Shown piece by piece: positions 42,277 through 54,944 of a stretch of DNA of 64,000 nucleotides. Position numbers and translations under genes: made by a program. The DNA lies in NCBI RefSeq assembly GCF_016482825.1, contig NZ_JAEMNV010000001.1, positions 744,001 through 808,000 on the forward strand, given 5' to 3'. The notes under the pieces are model-generated. The model saw nothing but the letters and a program-made list of their open reading frames with translations. It had not been told where the DNA came from and made no database searches. Within the stretch, counting starts at the first letter, position 1. Every line of letters starts with the position of its first letter. The stretch comes from Antrihabitans stalagmiti (GTDB lineage: Bacteria; Actinomycetota; Actinomycetes; Mycobacteriales; Mycobacteriaceae).

Positions 42277-43560
42277 GTGATGGTCACATCACCTTCGTTC
42301 TCCGACCTGGGCCTGCCACCTCTTCTGGTGCAGGCCCTGCGTCGTGAGGACCTCATCGCACCGTTTCCGATTCAGGCCGCGGCAATTCCGGATGTGTTGG
42401 CAGGCAACGACGTTCTCGGTCGCGCGCCCACCGGTTCCGGTAAGACGCTCGCGTTCGGGCTCCCGATGCTCGCTCGCCTCGCGGGCGCGTCGACCAAGCC
42501 TGGTCGGCCACGCGGATTGGTGCTCGTGCCGACCCGCGAGCTCGCGCAGCAGATCGAACGTGCACTCGACGACGTCGCGATCGCGCTCGGTCTCCGTGTT
42601 GCCAGTGTCGTCGGCGGTGTTCCGCTCAAACGCAACGTCGAACGACTCACCCGCGGTGTGGATCTCCTCGTCGCGACGCCGGGCCGACTCGTCGATCTCG
42701 TAGCGCAGGGGTCTGCGTCGCTGGAGGACGTGGCGATCACCACCATCGACGAGGCCGACCGGCTGGCCGACCTCGGGTTTCTGCCGCAGGTGATCGACCT
42801 GCTCGACCGCACGCCGAGCGACGGTCAGCGCCTGCTGTTTTCGGCGACGCTCGACAACGATGTCGACACCCTCGTCGAGCGTTATCTGCGGTCGCCGGTC
42901 AGCCACTCGGTCGCGCTCGCGGTCGAGGTTCCGACGATGACTCACCACCTGCTCTACGTCGACCATCACGACAAGCCTGCGGTGGTAGCCGAGATCGCCT
43001 CGCGCCCAGGCAAAACGATCATGTTCGTGCGGACCAAGTTCGGTGTCGACCGAGTGGTCGACGGACTGCGAGCGGTCGGCGTCGAAGCGGGTGCCATGCA
43101 TGGCGGCAAAACTCAGCACCATCGCACCAGGACGCTGGCCGGTTTCGCCGACGGTACAACGCCCGTTCTGGTGACGACCGATGTCGCTGCGCGCGGTATT
43201 CACGTCGACGGAATCTCGTTGGTGGTCCACGTCGATCCGCCGCTCGATCCGAAGGACTACCTGCACCGCGCGGGTCGCACAGCGCGTGCTGGGGAAGCCG
43301 GCGTCGTCGTCACGCTCGTCACCGAGGACCAACGCCAAGAAGTCGAGCGGATGACGAACCAGGCAGGCGTGGAAATAGCCGCGATCGACGTCCGTCCCGG
43401 TGACCGCGCGATGATCGCCATCACCGGTGCGCGCCGTCCGAGCGGCAAACCGGTGCCGGTTGTGGCTCCCCCGGCGCAGGCCCCGAAGCCGCGGACGCCC
43501 AAACACGAGAACAAGTCGGCACGTCGCGCACATTCGCATCGCAGACGCGGGGCACACTGA
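42277..43560 (+). CDS. Second DEAD-box RNA helicase in tandem
   Basis: A 427-residue paralogue of the preceding gene, starting nine bases after it (GTG 42277 or ATG 42280). Motif I is APTGSGKT at 50-57, motif II DEAD in TTIDEADRLADLGF, motif VI HRAGRTARAG. It has only a short basic tail. The closeness and similar core suggest tandem duplication with divergence of the tails and possible cotranscription. Confidence 0.92.
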   Translation: MMVTSPSFSDLGLPPLLVQALRREDLIAPFPIQAAAIPDVLAGNDVLGRAPTGSGKTLAFGLPMLARLAGASTKPGRPRGLVLVPTRELAQQIERALDDVAIALGLRVASVVGGVPLKRNVERLTRGVDLLVATPGRLVDLVAQGSASLEDVAITTIDEADRLADLGFLPQVIDLLDRTPSDGQRLLFSATLDNDVDTLVERYLRSPVSHSVALAVEVPTMTHHLLYVDHHDKPAVVAEIASRPGKTIMFVRTKFGVDRVVDGLRAVGVEAGAMHGGKTQHHRTRTLAGFADGTTPVLVTTDVAARGIHVDGISLVVHVDPPLDPKDYLHRAGRTARAGEAGVVVTLVTEDQRQEVERMTNQAGVEIAAIDVRPGDRAMIAITGARRPSGKPVPVVAPPAQAPKPRTPKHENKSARRAHSHRRRGAH

Positions 43561-43564
43561 TCGG

Positions 43565-44437
43565 GTGTCCGGACTCCCCATCGCGTCTATCGCCTGCGCA
43601 CTGCTAGCTGCCCTGCTCTTCGCCTGCGCCGCCGTCGCGCAACAGAGCGCCGCCGCGGCTGTGCCCGAGGGCTCGTCGCTCGTAACCGGGATTCTGCGCA
43701 GCCCACGCTGGTGGGCCGGCCTGATCGGTGACGGCGGCGGCTATGCCATGCAGGTGGCTGCCCTCGCGCTCGGGTCCGTGTTGGTCGTGCAACCGATCCT
43801 CGTCTGCTCGCTGGTGTTCGCGCTGCCGCTCGCCGCACGCTTCGCCGGCCGCCGAATCAATGCTCGAACCTGGTTGCTTGCGGGTGCACTTGTCGCAGCG
43901 CTCGGCGTGTTTCTCGTTGTAGGCGATCCGACAGAAGGCAATTCGGACGCCCCGCTCGGCGATTGGGTGCTGCCGCTGGCGATCTTGGTCGGCGTCGTCG
44001 TCGCTGCAACTGTCGCTGGCCTGTCGCGCATCGAAGCACATTGGCGCGCACTACTTCTCGGTGCCGCAAGCGGGTTGCTCTACGGTCTTGCCGCAGCTGT
44101 GACGAAGTACGTCACCGACCTCTTCTCCGACGGGCTCGGCGCGGTGTTGACCAGCTGGCAGACCTACACACTTGTCGCAGCGGGCGCCGCGGGAGTGTTT
44201 CTGCAGCAGAAGGCATTTCAGGTCGGTCCGATCTCGGCGTCCCTGCCTGCGGTCACCATCGCCGAACCACTCGGCGCGATCTTCGTCGGTATGGCCGTTC
44301 TCGACGAACGGCTGCGCACCGGCGATCTCGGGCTCGCGGCGACCATCCTCGCCGTCGTTGTCATGCTGGCGACAGCGCTTGCACTGTCACGGTCGCAGGT
44401 GGACGCGGCCGAAGGCGCCAACTCCGCGAAGAACTAG
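43565..44437 (+). CDS. DMT-superfamily (EamA-like) transporter
   Basis: About 290 residues with nine to ten hydrophobic segments. The pattern LLFACAAVAQQSAA, ALALGSVLVVQPILVCSLVFALPLA and FQVGPISASLPAVTIAEPLGA matches DMT-family proteins annotated as multidrug or metabolite exporters in actinobacteria. The GTG at 43565 lies just after the helicase stop, so it may be cotranscribed. The last four bases overlap the convergent gene. Substrate unknown. Confidence 0.8.
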   Translation: MSGLPIASIACALLAALLFACAAVAQQSAAAAVPEGSSLVTGILRSPRWWAGLIGDGGGYAMQVAALALGSVLVVQPILVCSLVFALPLAARFAGRRINARTWLLAGALVAALGVFLVVGDPTEGNSDAPLGDWVLPLAILVGVVVAATVAGLSRIEAHWRALLLGAASGLLYGLAAAVTKYVTDLFSDGLGAVLTSWQTYTLVAAGAAGVFLQQKAFQVGPISASLPAVTIAEPLGAIFVGMAVLDERLRTGDLGLAATILAVVVMLATALALSRSQVDAAEGANSAKN

Positions 44438-45951
44438 CCGGGACGCACGGCAACAAGTCCGGTCACCGTGCCCTGCAGGTAATCCCCGGCCGCGCTGATG
44501 AGCGCCGACATCTGCAGCGTGTCCCCCGCCAGCGTTCCCGGCAACTCCTGCATCGCGAGCACAGCACCCGAATTCGGGTCGAGGACGGCGAAGGCGAATC
44601 CGTCGAGCGGCGTCGTCACATCGCCTGCACCGGGCAGCGAGCCGCGGACGACGGTGTAGAGCAGTCCGTCTGCAATCGACAGGTGCGGCACCGCGGCACT
44701 GCGAATCCGGTTGTCCCACACGACGGAACACTGTCCCGCCGCCGATACGTCCACGCGCGTCATCCCGCCGGGAAACGGCGCGCTCGACGGCACCGCAAGG
44801 CCTGCGCCCTCCGGAACCGTCGGATACGGGTAGCCGTACGTACCGGCGACGAATACCGAACCACCAACGCCGACAGGCGAATTCTCACTGCCCGGACCAC
44901 CTCTAGCAAGGACGGGCACGGCACATACCGGTTCGCCCGTACCGGAACGGAACACAAGCAGTTCGACGGTATCCGCGGCATTGTCGACGATCGTCACGTA
45001 CTCCGAACCCGTCTGCGGACCGAAATAGGTGGGCGTCGAACCGGTTCCCCAACCGAGTTGACCAGGCTTGCGACCGACACCGCGGTCGTAGGCTGCTCGC
45101 CATCGAACCTGTGGTCGGCCGCTGTCGTCGGCAACCAGTTCGTAGAGTGCGGCCGTCGTCGCGACTGCGGTGCCGGTAGGTGAAGTCGAGATGCTGTTGC
45201 TCACCTGTTCACCGGCAGGCAGGGCCAGCGTGCGCGCTACGCCGGCCGCATCGACGACTCCGACGATCCCACCACCCGTCGCGAACCAGACGTTGCCCCG
45301 CCAGTCCGGTGCGAGACCGGTCACGTTGTCGCCGTTCGGTATTGCGCCCGTCAGGTCGGTTGCCTCGTCGATCGACAGTTGCCGACCGCCGTCGGTCGTC
45401 GCGTGGTGTGCGACGCGCACCAGTCTGCGTTCGCCGTCCACCACGACGAGGCGATCGTCGTTGTCGAGGTAGGCGTACACACCTCCGAGCAGGCTGCCCT
45501 TCGGCAACGCAATTTGCGCGAGTGGGATCGGCCCGCGTGGATCGATCAGGTACACCGTCGGAATCTGTCCGACGATCGACGTGCAGAGTGCGACCACCAA
45601 CGAATCCGAGCCCTGCAGGATCGTCGGACACGCTGCGCCGAGCGGCAAGGCCTGCACGGTCACGGGTCCGGAGCCGGGCCCAGCGAGCGGCGTCGCGTCC
45701 GAGGAGCCTGCGTCGCCGTGCATGGTCGACGTTCCGATCGGACCGAGATGGGGGTTCGCCGGGGCGAGCGGTCCCCAAGTCGGCGTCGCCGCCGATGGAC
45801 CGACGCCGGCCACCAGCGCAACGGCGACGACGGGCAGCAAAACGCGAGTGCACCACACAGCGGCCGAGCCTAGCGATCGGCCGAGAACCCCTGCGCAGCG
45901 CCGCTTTTGACAGTCTCCCCACCGGCTTTCGAGGTACCACATGAACCCCAT
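44434..45951 (-). CDS. Exported beta-propeller-like protein
   Basis: A 505-residue protein with an N-terminal signal-like segment (VLLPVVAVALVAGVGPSAA, about residues 38-56) and a repetitive beta-rich body such as NVTGLAPDWRGNVWFATGGG and GLLYTVVRGSLPGAGD, suggesting a propeller of the PQQ/SMP-30 type. No catalytic residues are recognised. The start may be ATG 45951 or 45942; both lie within a pair of direct repeats that could be an operator. Cell-envelope location is inferred from the signal segment. Confidence 0.7.
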   Translation of the reverse strand: MGFMWYLESRWGDCQKRRCAGVLGRSLGSAAVWCTRVLLPVVAVALVAGVGPSAATPTWGPLAPANPHLGPIGTSTMHGDAGSSDATPLAGPGSGPVTVQALPLGAACPTILQGSDSLVVALCTSIVGQIPTVYLIDPRGPIPLAQIALPKGSLLGGVYAYLDNDDRLVVVDGERRLVRVAHHATTDGGRQLSIDEATDLTGAIPNGDNVTGLAPDWRGNVWFATGGGIVGVVDAAGVARTLALPAGEQVSNSISTSPTGTAVATTAALYELVADDSGRPQVRWRAAYDRGVGRKPGQLGWGTGSTPTYFGPQTGSEYVTIVDNAADTVELLVFRSGTGEPVCAVPVLARGGPGSENSPVGVGGSVFVAGTYGYPYPTVPEGAGLAVPSSAPFPGGMTRVDVSAAGQCSVVWDNRIRSAAVPHLSIADGLLYTVVRGSLPGAGDVTTPLDGFAFAVLDPNSGAVLAMQELPGTLAGDTLQMSALISAAGDYLQGTVTGLVAVRPG

Positions 45952-46124
45952 TGGTCACATCTGCACCACTCACCCCATTGGTAACAGAGTGGATACCATT
46001 CGGAACCGGTTCGGTCGCTTTGTGGCGCGGGAGTTTTCGTCGTGCGAATCTTCGTTCCGCGTCCGTCGGGGATTTGCTCGTCCAACTTGCGTGAACCGTC
46101 ACGCTGCACCGAATGGAGCTTCAC

Positions 46125-46358
46125 ATGTACCGCTCTCGTATCGTCCGCACTCTGATCGTCGCCGGCGCAGGCGTCACGATCGCAGCCTCCACCGCCCTTT
46201 TCGCACCAGGTGCCGCCAGCGCAGGCAACGGCAAATGCATCCAGCAAGAAGGCGCTACCGCATGCATGGTCTTCGAAAACGAGCCGGCGCCCGAGCCCCC
46301 GCCTGCCACGCTGTGCCTCGGTTCCCTGTGCCTGCCCGTCGCGCTCGGCAGCAGCTAG
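46125..46358 (+). CDS. Small secreted protein with four cysteines
   Basis: A 77-residue protein: a signal peptide (SRIVRTLIVAGAGVTIAAST through a likely ASA cleavage site) and a mature part of about 43 residues with cysteines in NGKCIQQEGATACM and TLCLGSLCLP, able to form two disulfides, separated by a proline-rich EPAPEPPP stretch. ATG 46125 follows TGGAG by six bases and is preferred over ATG 46113. No known family. Confidence 0.7.
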   Translation: MYRSRIVRTLIVAGAGVTIAASTALFAPGAASAGNGKCIQQEGATACMVFENEPAPEPPPATLCLGSLCLPVALGSS

Positions 46359-46454
46359 CCAGTCTCGAATTTTCGACGGAGGTGGGTGTGTGCGCACGAC
46401 GTGCACACACCACAACCTTCGAGCAACGCCGCTGTTGGAGAGGGTGCTGTATCC

Positions 46455-48964
<2,510 letters not shown>

Positions 48965-49035
48965 CGACGGTTACGTCCGCACGCGCACAGCCCGGTAGGA
49001 TGGTGCACTCGAGTTGGTCGAACGAAAGGAACCAG

Positions 49036-49206
49036 GTGCCTGAGGCACCCGAATGCAGCAGTGCCGCACCCGTAGCGGGCGAGCGCAGCGCGGATTCCAC
49101 ATCAGGTGGGTCGGCTTCCGAGAGTTCCACTTCGGAGGGGTCCTCTACCGAGCCGGGAGAGAAACCCGGCGTCCACTGTTCACCCGATGTCCGACGGCGG
49201 CGATAG
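49036..49206 (+). CDS. Possible 56-residue Ser/Glu-rich leader protein
   Basis: GTG 49036 follows AAAGGA by six bases and opens a 56-codon frame ending three bases before the CNNM gene ATG. The product, with SADSTSGGSASESSTSEGSS in the middle, is hydrophilic and rich in Ser, Glu and Thr, with no structure apparent. A TAGGAT -10-like element lies at 48996-49001. It may be a real small gene, a translational coupler for the CNNM gene, or chance. Confidence 0.4.
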   Translation: MPEAPECSSAAPVAGERSADSTSGGSASESSTSEGSSTEPGEKPGVHCSPDVRRRR

Positions 49207-49209
49207 CCG

Positions 49210-50580
49210 ATGGCCATTGCAATCACCATCCTGAGCCTGCTCGGCTTCGTTGCCCTGACGCTCGGCACGGCACTCTTCGTTGCCGCCGAGTTCTCGCTCA
49301 CGGCGCTCGAGCGCAGCACCGTCGATTCACACGCCCGCGACGGCGATCGACGTGCCAGACAGGTACAGAAGGCGCACCGGACCCTCTCGTTCCAGCTGTC
49401 CGGCGCGCAACTCGGCATCACGATCACGACGTTGATCACCGGTTATATCGCCGAACCCGTCCTCGCCCGCCTCATAACGCCGCTGCTCTCACGCGTCGGC
49501 CTTCCCGAAGGCGCCGTCGGCGGTATCTCGCTGGCGTTGGCACTGATCATCGCGACGTCGCTGTCGATGGTCTACGGCGAACTCGTTCCGAAGAACATCG
49601 CCATCTCGCGGCCCCTGCCGACCGCCCGCTTCACCGCGGGTCCCCAGGCCGCGTTCTCGATGATCTTCCGATGGGCGATCAACGGACTCAACGGCGCAGC
49701 CAACTGGATCGTCCGCAGACTCGGCATCGAACCTGCCGAGGAGTTGCGGTCGGCGCGTTCGCCGCAGGAACTCGGCTCGCTGGTTCGGACGTCGGCACAG
49801 CGCGGCGCGCTCGATCAACGCACCGCACTGCTGGTCGACCGGTCGCTGCAGTTCGGCGAACGTAGCGCAGAGGAACTGATGACGCCGCGGGTCAAGATCG
49901 AAACGCTCGACACCACGGCCACCGTCGCCGACCTCATCGCGGCCGCGTCGCGCACGGGCTTCTCGCGTTTCCCGATCGTCGACGGCGACCTGGACAACAC
50001 GATCGGGTTCGTGCACTTCAAGCAGGCGTTCACCATCCCTGCCGCACGACGCAAGAAGACTCAGCTCTCGACCATCGCGCGCACCGTCCCGATCGTCCCG
50101 TCGAGCCTCGACGGCGACGAGGTACTCGAGCGGGTCAGGGCGGACGGGATGCAGGTGGCGCTCGTCGTCGACGAATACGGCGGTACCGCAGGTGTCGTCA
50201 CCCTCGAGGACTTGATCGAGGAAATCCTCGGCGACGTTCGTGACGAACACGATCAATCCGACCTCGACGTCAAACGGGTCGGCGCGAGCTGGAGTTGCTC
50301 CGGGCTACTGCGTATCGACGAGGTATCCAGTGCGACCGGCTACCGCGCACCGGAAGGCGAGTACGACACCTTGGCGGGACTTGTTCTCACCGAAATCGGC
50401 AGGATCCCGACAGCAGGCGACGAAGTTGTGTTGCCACTGCACGGCATCGACGAGACCGACCCCGATCACGGCGGTTGGATCGCTCGCGTCGAGAAGATGG
50501 ACGGCAGACGCATCGATCGGGTGTTGCTGACGCCGGTTCCCATCGAGGTACTCGAATCGAAACGGAGCCACGATGAGTGA
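49210..50580 (+). CDS. CNNM/CorC-HlyC-family membrane protein 1
   Basis: A 456-residue protein: an N-terminal DUF21 transmembrane domain (four helices, with [19 protein letters not shown] and [13 protein letters not shown]), a tandem CBS pair (about residues 215-340, with [16 protein letters not shown] and [21 protein letters not shown]) and a CorC_HlyC domain (GLLRIDEV). Family members export magnesium or cobalt or affect their resistance. Homologous to the Rv1842c/Rv1841c pair as I recall. Ends overlapping the next gene by eight bases. Confidence 0.92.
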   Translation: MAIAITILSLLGFVALTLGTALFVAAEFSLTALERSTVDSHARDGDRRARQVQKAHRTLSFQLSGAQLGITITTLITGYIAEPVLARLITPLLSRVGLPEGAVGGISLALALIIATSLSMVYGELVPKNIAISRPLPTARFTAGPQAAFSMIFRWAINGLNGAANWIVRRLGIEPAEELRSARSPQELGSLVRTSAQRGALDQRTALLVDRSLQFGERSAEELMTPRVKIETLDTTATVADLIAAASRTGFSRFPIVDGDLDNTIGFVHFKQAFTIPAARRKKTQLSTIARTVPIVPSSLDGDEVLERVRADGMQVALVVDEYGGTAGVVTLEDLIEEILGDVRDEHDQSDLDVKRVGASWSCSGLLRIDEVSSATGYRAPEGEYDTLAGLVLTEIGRIPTAGDEVVLPLHGIDETDPDHGGWIARVEKMDGRRIDRVLLTPVPIEVLESKRSHDE

Positions 50581-51658
50581 CTACGTAGGAGTCGGGCTCA
50601 CCGTACTGTTGCTGCTCGGCAACGCCTTTTTCGTCGGTGCCGAGTTCGCACTGATTTCCGCACGCCGCGACCGCTTGGAAGCGCTTGTGGCACAGGGCAA
50701 ACGTGGTGCAAAGACAGTCATCAAGGCGGGTGAGAATCTGTCGTTGATGTTGGCTGCCGCGCAGCTCGGCATAACGATCTGCTCGATCCTGCTCGGCCGG
50801 GTCGCCGAACCCGCCATCGCGCACCAGATCGAAATCCCGTTGAGTGCGGTAAACGTGCCGCCGGGACTTCTGCACCCGATCGCGTTCACGCTTGCCCTCG
50901 CGCTTGTCGTCGTGCTGCACATTCTCCTCGGCGAGATGGTGCCGAAGAACATCGCGCTGGCAGGTCCGGAACGGACCGCGGTGCTGCTTGTTCCGGTGCA
51001 TCTGGCGTGGCTGCGGATCGCACGGCCACTGATCGCGTCGTACAACTTCTTCGCGAACCTGACGTTGAAGATGCTGCGGATCGAGCCGAAGGACGAGCTG
51101 GACGCCACGGTCTCCGCGATCGAACTCGCCGAGGTCATCGGCGAATCGCGGTCCGAGGGCCTCCTCGACGCCGAGGAACACCGCAGACTCACGCAGGCGT
51201 TGGAGACCGCGGACCGAACGGTCGCCGACGTCGTCATACCGCTCGACAAGGCGCGCTGCGTGCCGTTGATCGGTGGTGGCACCAAGCTCGGCCTCGTCGA
51301 GCAGGCTGTCATCGAGACCGGCTACTCGCGTTATCCGGTGCGCGCCAACGACGGTTCGCTCGCCGGCTACATCCACCTCAAGGACGTCCTCGACGAGATC
51401 ATGGACGACAGGGTCGGCCCCGACACGATCATCCCGCGGACCGGGATTCGCGCCCTGCCGACCGTCACCGTCACCACGCCGCTCTACGAGGCGCTCGGCA
51501 GACTCAGGCGAGCCAGCAGCCATCTCGGTCGAGCCGTCGACCTGCTCGGGAACACGGTGGGAATCGTTGCGCTGGAAGATCTTGTCGAAGAGTTCGTCGG
51601 CACGGTCCGCGACAGCACACACAAGATCACCGATGTCGTACCGGGGCGCCAGACGTAG
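50573..51658 (+). CDS. CNNM/CorC-HlyC-family membrane protein 2
   Basis: A 361-residue partner with the same DUF21 domain ([20 protein letters not shown] and [16 protein letters not shown]) and a CBS pair (about 205-330), but no C-terminal CorC_HlyC domain. It overlaps the first gene by eight bases, so the two probably form a heteromer. The same two-gene arrangement occurs in mycobacteria. Confidence 0.91.
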   Translation: MSDYVGVGLTVLLLLGNAFFVGAEFALISARRDRLEALVAQGKRGAKTVIKAGENLSLMLAAAQLGITICSILLGRVAEPAIAHQIEIPLSAVNVPPGLLHPIAFTLALALVVVLHILLGEMVPKNIALAGPERTAVLLVPVHLAWLRIARPLIASYNFFANLTLKMLRIEPKDELDATVSAIELAEVIGESRSEGLLDAEEHRRLTQALETADRTVADVVIPLDKARCVPLIGGGTKLGLVEQAVIETGYSRYPVRANDGSLAGYIHLKDVLDEIMDDRVGPDTIIPRTGIRALPTVTVTTPLYEALGRLRRASSHLGRAVDLLGNTVGIVALEDLVEEFVGTVRDSTHKITDVVPGRQT

Positions 51659-51661
51659 CCG

Positions 51662-52519
51662 ATGGAGGCATTGACCGAGGAAGTCTGGACGGCACGTCGT
51701 GATCGGCACGCCGCTCGGGTTACGGCTTTGATCGACGGTCCTGACGCTGGAACCGCCGGCGGTCGCCGATCCGATCCTGTCGTCGATTTCCTGTTCACGT
51801 ACTACTCACAACGTCCTGCGCAGTTGCGGCGCTGGCATCCGGGTTTCGGAGTCGAACTATGCGGTCCGTCGGCGGGCGAGTACTCGACCCTGAAGGGGTA
51901 TCGACCGACCGAGGCGGGCGCGACTGCCGATCACGCGTACCTCGAGAAGCGGCGCTCGACGGTCGAGTTCGTCGCGGCACTGTTGTCCGCCACGGCGGCC
52001 CGACCCACAAACCTCGGCTGCTTCGGGCTGCACGAATGGGCGATGGTCTATCGCGGTGGGCCGGAGGCGTTGCGGCATAGTGTTTCGCTTCGGCTGGGCC
52101 ACGACGGTACGGACGCCGTGGTCGAGTCGATGAACCTGCGGTGCACCCACTATGACGCGTTTCGCTTCTTCACTCCCGCCGCCGAGCCCCGCAACATCGA
52201 GCAGCTCACCCGCGGCCACCAGATCGAACGCGAGCAGCCAGGCTGCCTGCACGCATCGATGGATCTCTACAAGTGGTGTTACAAGTTGTCGCCACTGGTC
52301 GACTCCGATCTTGTGCTCGACTGTTTCGAACTCGCACTAGCGGCACGCGAACTCGACATGCGGGCAAGTCCGTACGACCTGTCGTCCTACGGCTACGCAC
52401 CGGTGCCGATCGAAACCGCCGCAGGCCGAGCGGAATACGTTCGAGGGCAAGCAGCACTGGCCGAGCGGTCGGTCGAGCTGCGCAGTCGCCTCCTCGCCCG
52501 GATACGCGGGTGGGTGTGA
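51662..52519 (+). CDS. Protein commonly annotated 3-methyladenine DNA glycosylase
   Basis: A 285-residue soluble protein with VDFLFTYYSQRPAQLRRWHP, LGCFGLHEWAMVYR, CTHYDAFRFFTPAAEPRN and QPGCLHASMDLYKWCYKLSP. I recall actinobacterial proteins with this pattern being labelled 3-methyladenine DNA glycosylase, but I know of no experimental support, and the usual helix-hairpin-helix glycosylase motif is not evident. Start is ATG 51662, three bases after the CNNM stop. Confidence 0.65.
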   Translation: MEALTEEVWTARRDRHAARVTALIDGPDAGTAGGRRSDPVVDFLFTYYSQRPAQLRRWHPGFGVELCGPSAGEYSTLKGYRPTEAGATADHAYLEKRRSTVEFVAALLSATAARPTNLGCFGLHEWAMVYRGGPEALRHSVSLRLGHDGTDAVVESMNLRCTHYDAFRFFTPAAEPRNIEQLTRGHQIEREQPGCLHASMDLYKWCYKLSPLVDSDLVLDCFELALAARELDMRASPYDLSSYGYAPVPIETAAGRAEYVRGQAALAERSVELRSRLLARIRGWV

Positions 52520-52627
52520 CGTGGGCTGAAGACCGGAATACCGGCAGGGGGTATCGGGGTTGACTGGATGCCAGATACCGCCAGGTAACATCAGGTGTCC
52601 CGAAACCAGCAAAGAGTGAGGCAGTTC

Positions 52628-54802
52628 ATGACTGAGCGCGTTCAGGTCGGTGGTCTACAGGTCGCAAAGGTCCTGCACGACTTCGTTACGAGCGAGGCCA
52701 TCCCTGGGACCGGAATCGATCCCGACGCCTTCTGGACCGGCGCCGAACGTGTGATCGACGACCTGGCGCCCCGCAACCGTGAACTGCTCGCGAAGCGTGA
52801 CGAGATCCAGGGCAAGCTCGATGCCTGGCACAGCGAGCATCCCGGCACCGGCTACGACCGCGCCGCGTACAAGGCGTTCCTGCAGGAAATCGGCTATCTC
52901 CTCCCCGAGCCCGCAGCATTCAAGATCAGCACGTCCAACGTCGACGACGAGATCACCAAGACCGCCGGACCGCAGCTTGTCGTTCCGGTTCTCAACGCAC
53001 GGTTCGCGATCAACGCCGCCAACGCGCGCTGGGGATCGCTGTACGACGCCCTGTACGGCACCGACGCCATCTCCGAGGCCGATGGTGCGGAAAAAGGCAA
53101 GGGTTACAACAAGATTCGCGGCGACAAGGTCATCGCCTTCGCTCGCGACTTCCTCGACGAATCGGCGCCGCTGGTGTCGGGGTCACATGTCGGGTCGACG
53201 TCGTACACGATTTCCGACGGCAAGTTGCTCGTCACCCTCGACGACGGCAGCATCACCGGACTCAAGGACGGGTCCGCGCTCGTCGGTTTCCTGGGCAATC
53301 CGGTGTCCCCGACGTCGATCTTGTTGAAGCACAACGGTCTCCACATCGAGATCCAGATCGATCCCGAGTCGCCGATCGGCCAGACCGATCCCGCGGGCAT
53401 CAAGGACCTCGTGCTCGAATCTGCGGTCACCACGATCATGGACTTCGAAGATTCGGTCGCAGCCGTCGACGCCGACGACAAGGTCGTCGGCTACCGCAAC
53501 TGGCTAGGGCTGATGAAGGGCGATCTGTCCGAAGAGGTCGTCAAGGGCGACAAGACCTTCACCCGTGTGATGAATCCGGACCGGGTCTACACCGCCATTG
53601 CGGGCGGAGAGCTTGTGTTGCACGGCCGTTCGTTGCTGTTCGTCCGCAACGTCGGTCACCTGATGACAAGCGACGCTATTCTCGACTCCGAGGGCAACGA
53701 GGTGCCGGAAGGCATCCTCGACGGGCTGTTCACCTCGCTTCTCGGGGTCCACAGTCTCAATGGCGACACCAAGCTGAAGAACAGCCGCACCGGCTCGCTC
53801 TACATCGTGAAGCCCAAGATGCACGGACCCGAAGAAGTCGCGTTCACGAACGAACTGTTCGGCCGCGTCGAAGAGGTTCTCGGACTTCCGAAGAACACGC
53901 TCAAGGTCGGCATCATGGACGAGGAACGTCGTACGACGGTCAACCTGTCGGCATGCATCGAGGCCGCCGAAGAGCGCGTCGTGTTCATCAACACTGGCTT
54001 CCTCGACCGCACCGGTGACGAGATCCACACGTCGATGGAAGCCGGCGCCGTTGTGCGCAAGGCCGACATGAAGAAGCAGAAGTGGATCTCCTCCTACGAG
54101 GACTTCAACGTCGACACCGGCCTGGCGGACGGACTGGAAGGCAAGGCTCAGATCGGCAAGGGTATGTGGGCGATGCCGGATCTGATGGCCGACATGCTCG
54201 AGCAGAAGATCGCACACCCGATGGCGGGCGCGAACACCGCTTGGGTGCCTTCCCCGACAGCTGCGACCCTGCACGCGCTGCACTATCACAAGGTCAACGT
54301 CTTCGACCGGCAGGACGAGATCGCCAAGTCGAGGCGCGCGAGCGTCGACGACATCCTGACGATTCCTCTTGCGGCCGATACCAATTGGTCGGACGAGGAC
54401 AAGCAGAACGAACTCGACAACAACTCGCAGTCGATCCTCGGCTACGTGGTGCGCTGGATCGATCACGGCGTCGGCTGCTCGAAGGTGCCCGACATCAACG
54501 ACGTCGCACTGATGGAGGACCGCGCGACCCTGCGCATCTCCAGCCAGCTGGTCGCCAACTGGTTGCGTCACGGCATCGTGTCCGAAGACGACGTTGTTGC
54601 CAGCCTCGAGCGGATGGCTCCGGTCGTCGACAGGCAGAACGCGAGCGATCCGACCTATCGCCCGCTGGCCCCCGACTTCGACACGAACATCGCCTTCCAG
54701 GCAGCGAAGGAACTCATCCTCGAGGGCACCAAACAGCCGAACGGCTACACGGAGCCGATCCTGCATCGCCGCCGCAGAGAATACAAAGCAGCGAACGCCT
54801 AG
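52628..54802 (+). CDS. glcB: Malate synthase G
   Basis: Condenses glyoxylate with acetyl-CoA to malate, the second step of the glyoxylate bypass. 724 residues, the normal MSG length. [17 protein letters not shown] carries the magnesium-binding acid pair; [30 protein letters not shown] and [20 protein letters not shown] are all typical. ATG 52628 is preferred with GTGAGG upstream. The 108 bases before it show no obvious regulator site. A GC-rich hairpin follows the stop. Confidence 0.98.
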   Translation: MTERVQVGGLQVAKVLHDFVTSEAIPGTGIDPDAFWTGAERVIDDLAPRNRELLAKRDEIQGKLDAWHSEHPGTGYDRAAYKAFLQEIGYLLPEPAAFKISTSNVDDEITKTAGPQLVVPVLNARFAINAANARWGSLYDALYGTDAISEADGAEKGKGYNKIRGDKVIAFARDFLDESAPLVSGSHVGSTSYTISDGKLLVTLDDGSITGLKDGSALVGFLGNPVSPTSILLKHNGLHIEIQIDPESPIGQTDPAGIKDLVLESAVTTIMDFEDSVAAVDADDKVVGYRNWLGLMKGDLSEEVVKGDKTFTRVMNPDRVYTAIAGGELVLHGRSLLFVRNVGHLMTSDAILDSEGNEVPEGILDGLFTSLLGVHSLNGDTKLKNSRTGSLYIVKPKMHGPEEVAFTNELFGRVEEVLGLPKNTLKVGIMDEERRTTVNLSACIEAAEERVVFINTGFLDRTGDEIHTSMEAGAVVRKADMKKQKWISSYEDFNVDTGLADGLEGKAQIGKGMWAMPDLMADMLEQKIAHPMAGANTAWVPSPTAATLHALHYHKVNVFDRQDEIAKSRRASVDDILTIPLAADTNWSDEDKQNELDNNSQSILGYVVRWIDHGVGCSKVPDINDVALMEDRATLRISSQLVANWLRHGIVSEDDVVASLERMAPVVDRQNASDPTYRPLAPDFDTNIAFQAAKELILEGTKQPNGYTEPILHRRRREYKAANA

Positions 54803-54814
54803 AGGCGGTAAGCC

Positions 54815-54862
54815 GCTCGTGCGCGGATGACGGGTCCATAGACCCTTCAACCGCGCACGAGC
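54815..54862 (+). terminator. Hairpin terminator candidate after glcB
   Basis: A 12-base perfect stem, GCTCGTGCGCGG at 54815-54826 with CCGCGCACGAGC at 54851-54862, encloses a smaller GGGTC/GACCC hairpin. It starts 13 bases after the glcB stop. No U-run follows, as is common for actinobacterial terminators. Confidence 0.7.
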
Positions 54863-54944
54863 GCCAAGCGCATATCCTGACGGGCGTGCACCATGGACTC
54901 GAGGAGTACTCCCTGACCGGCCGCTACCGAACGATGTTGTGGGC

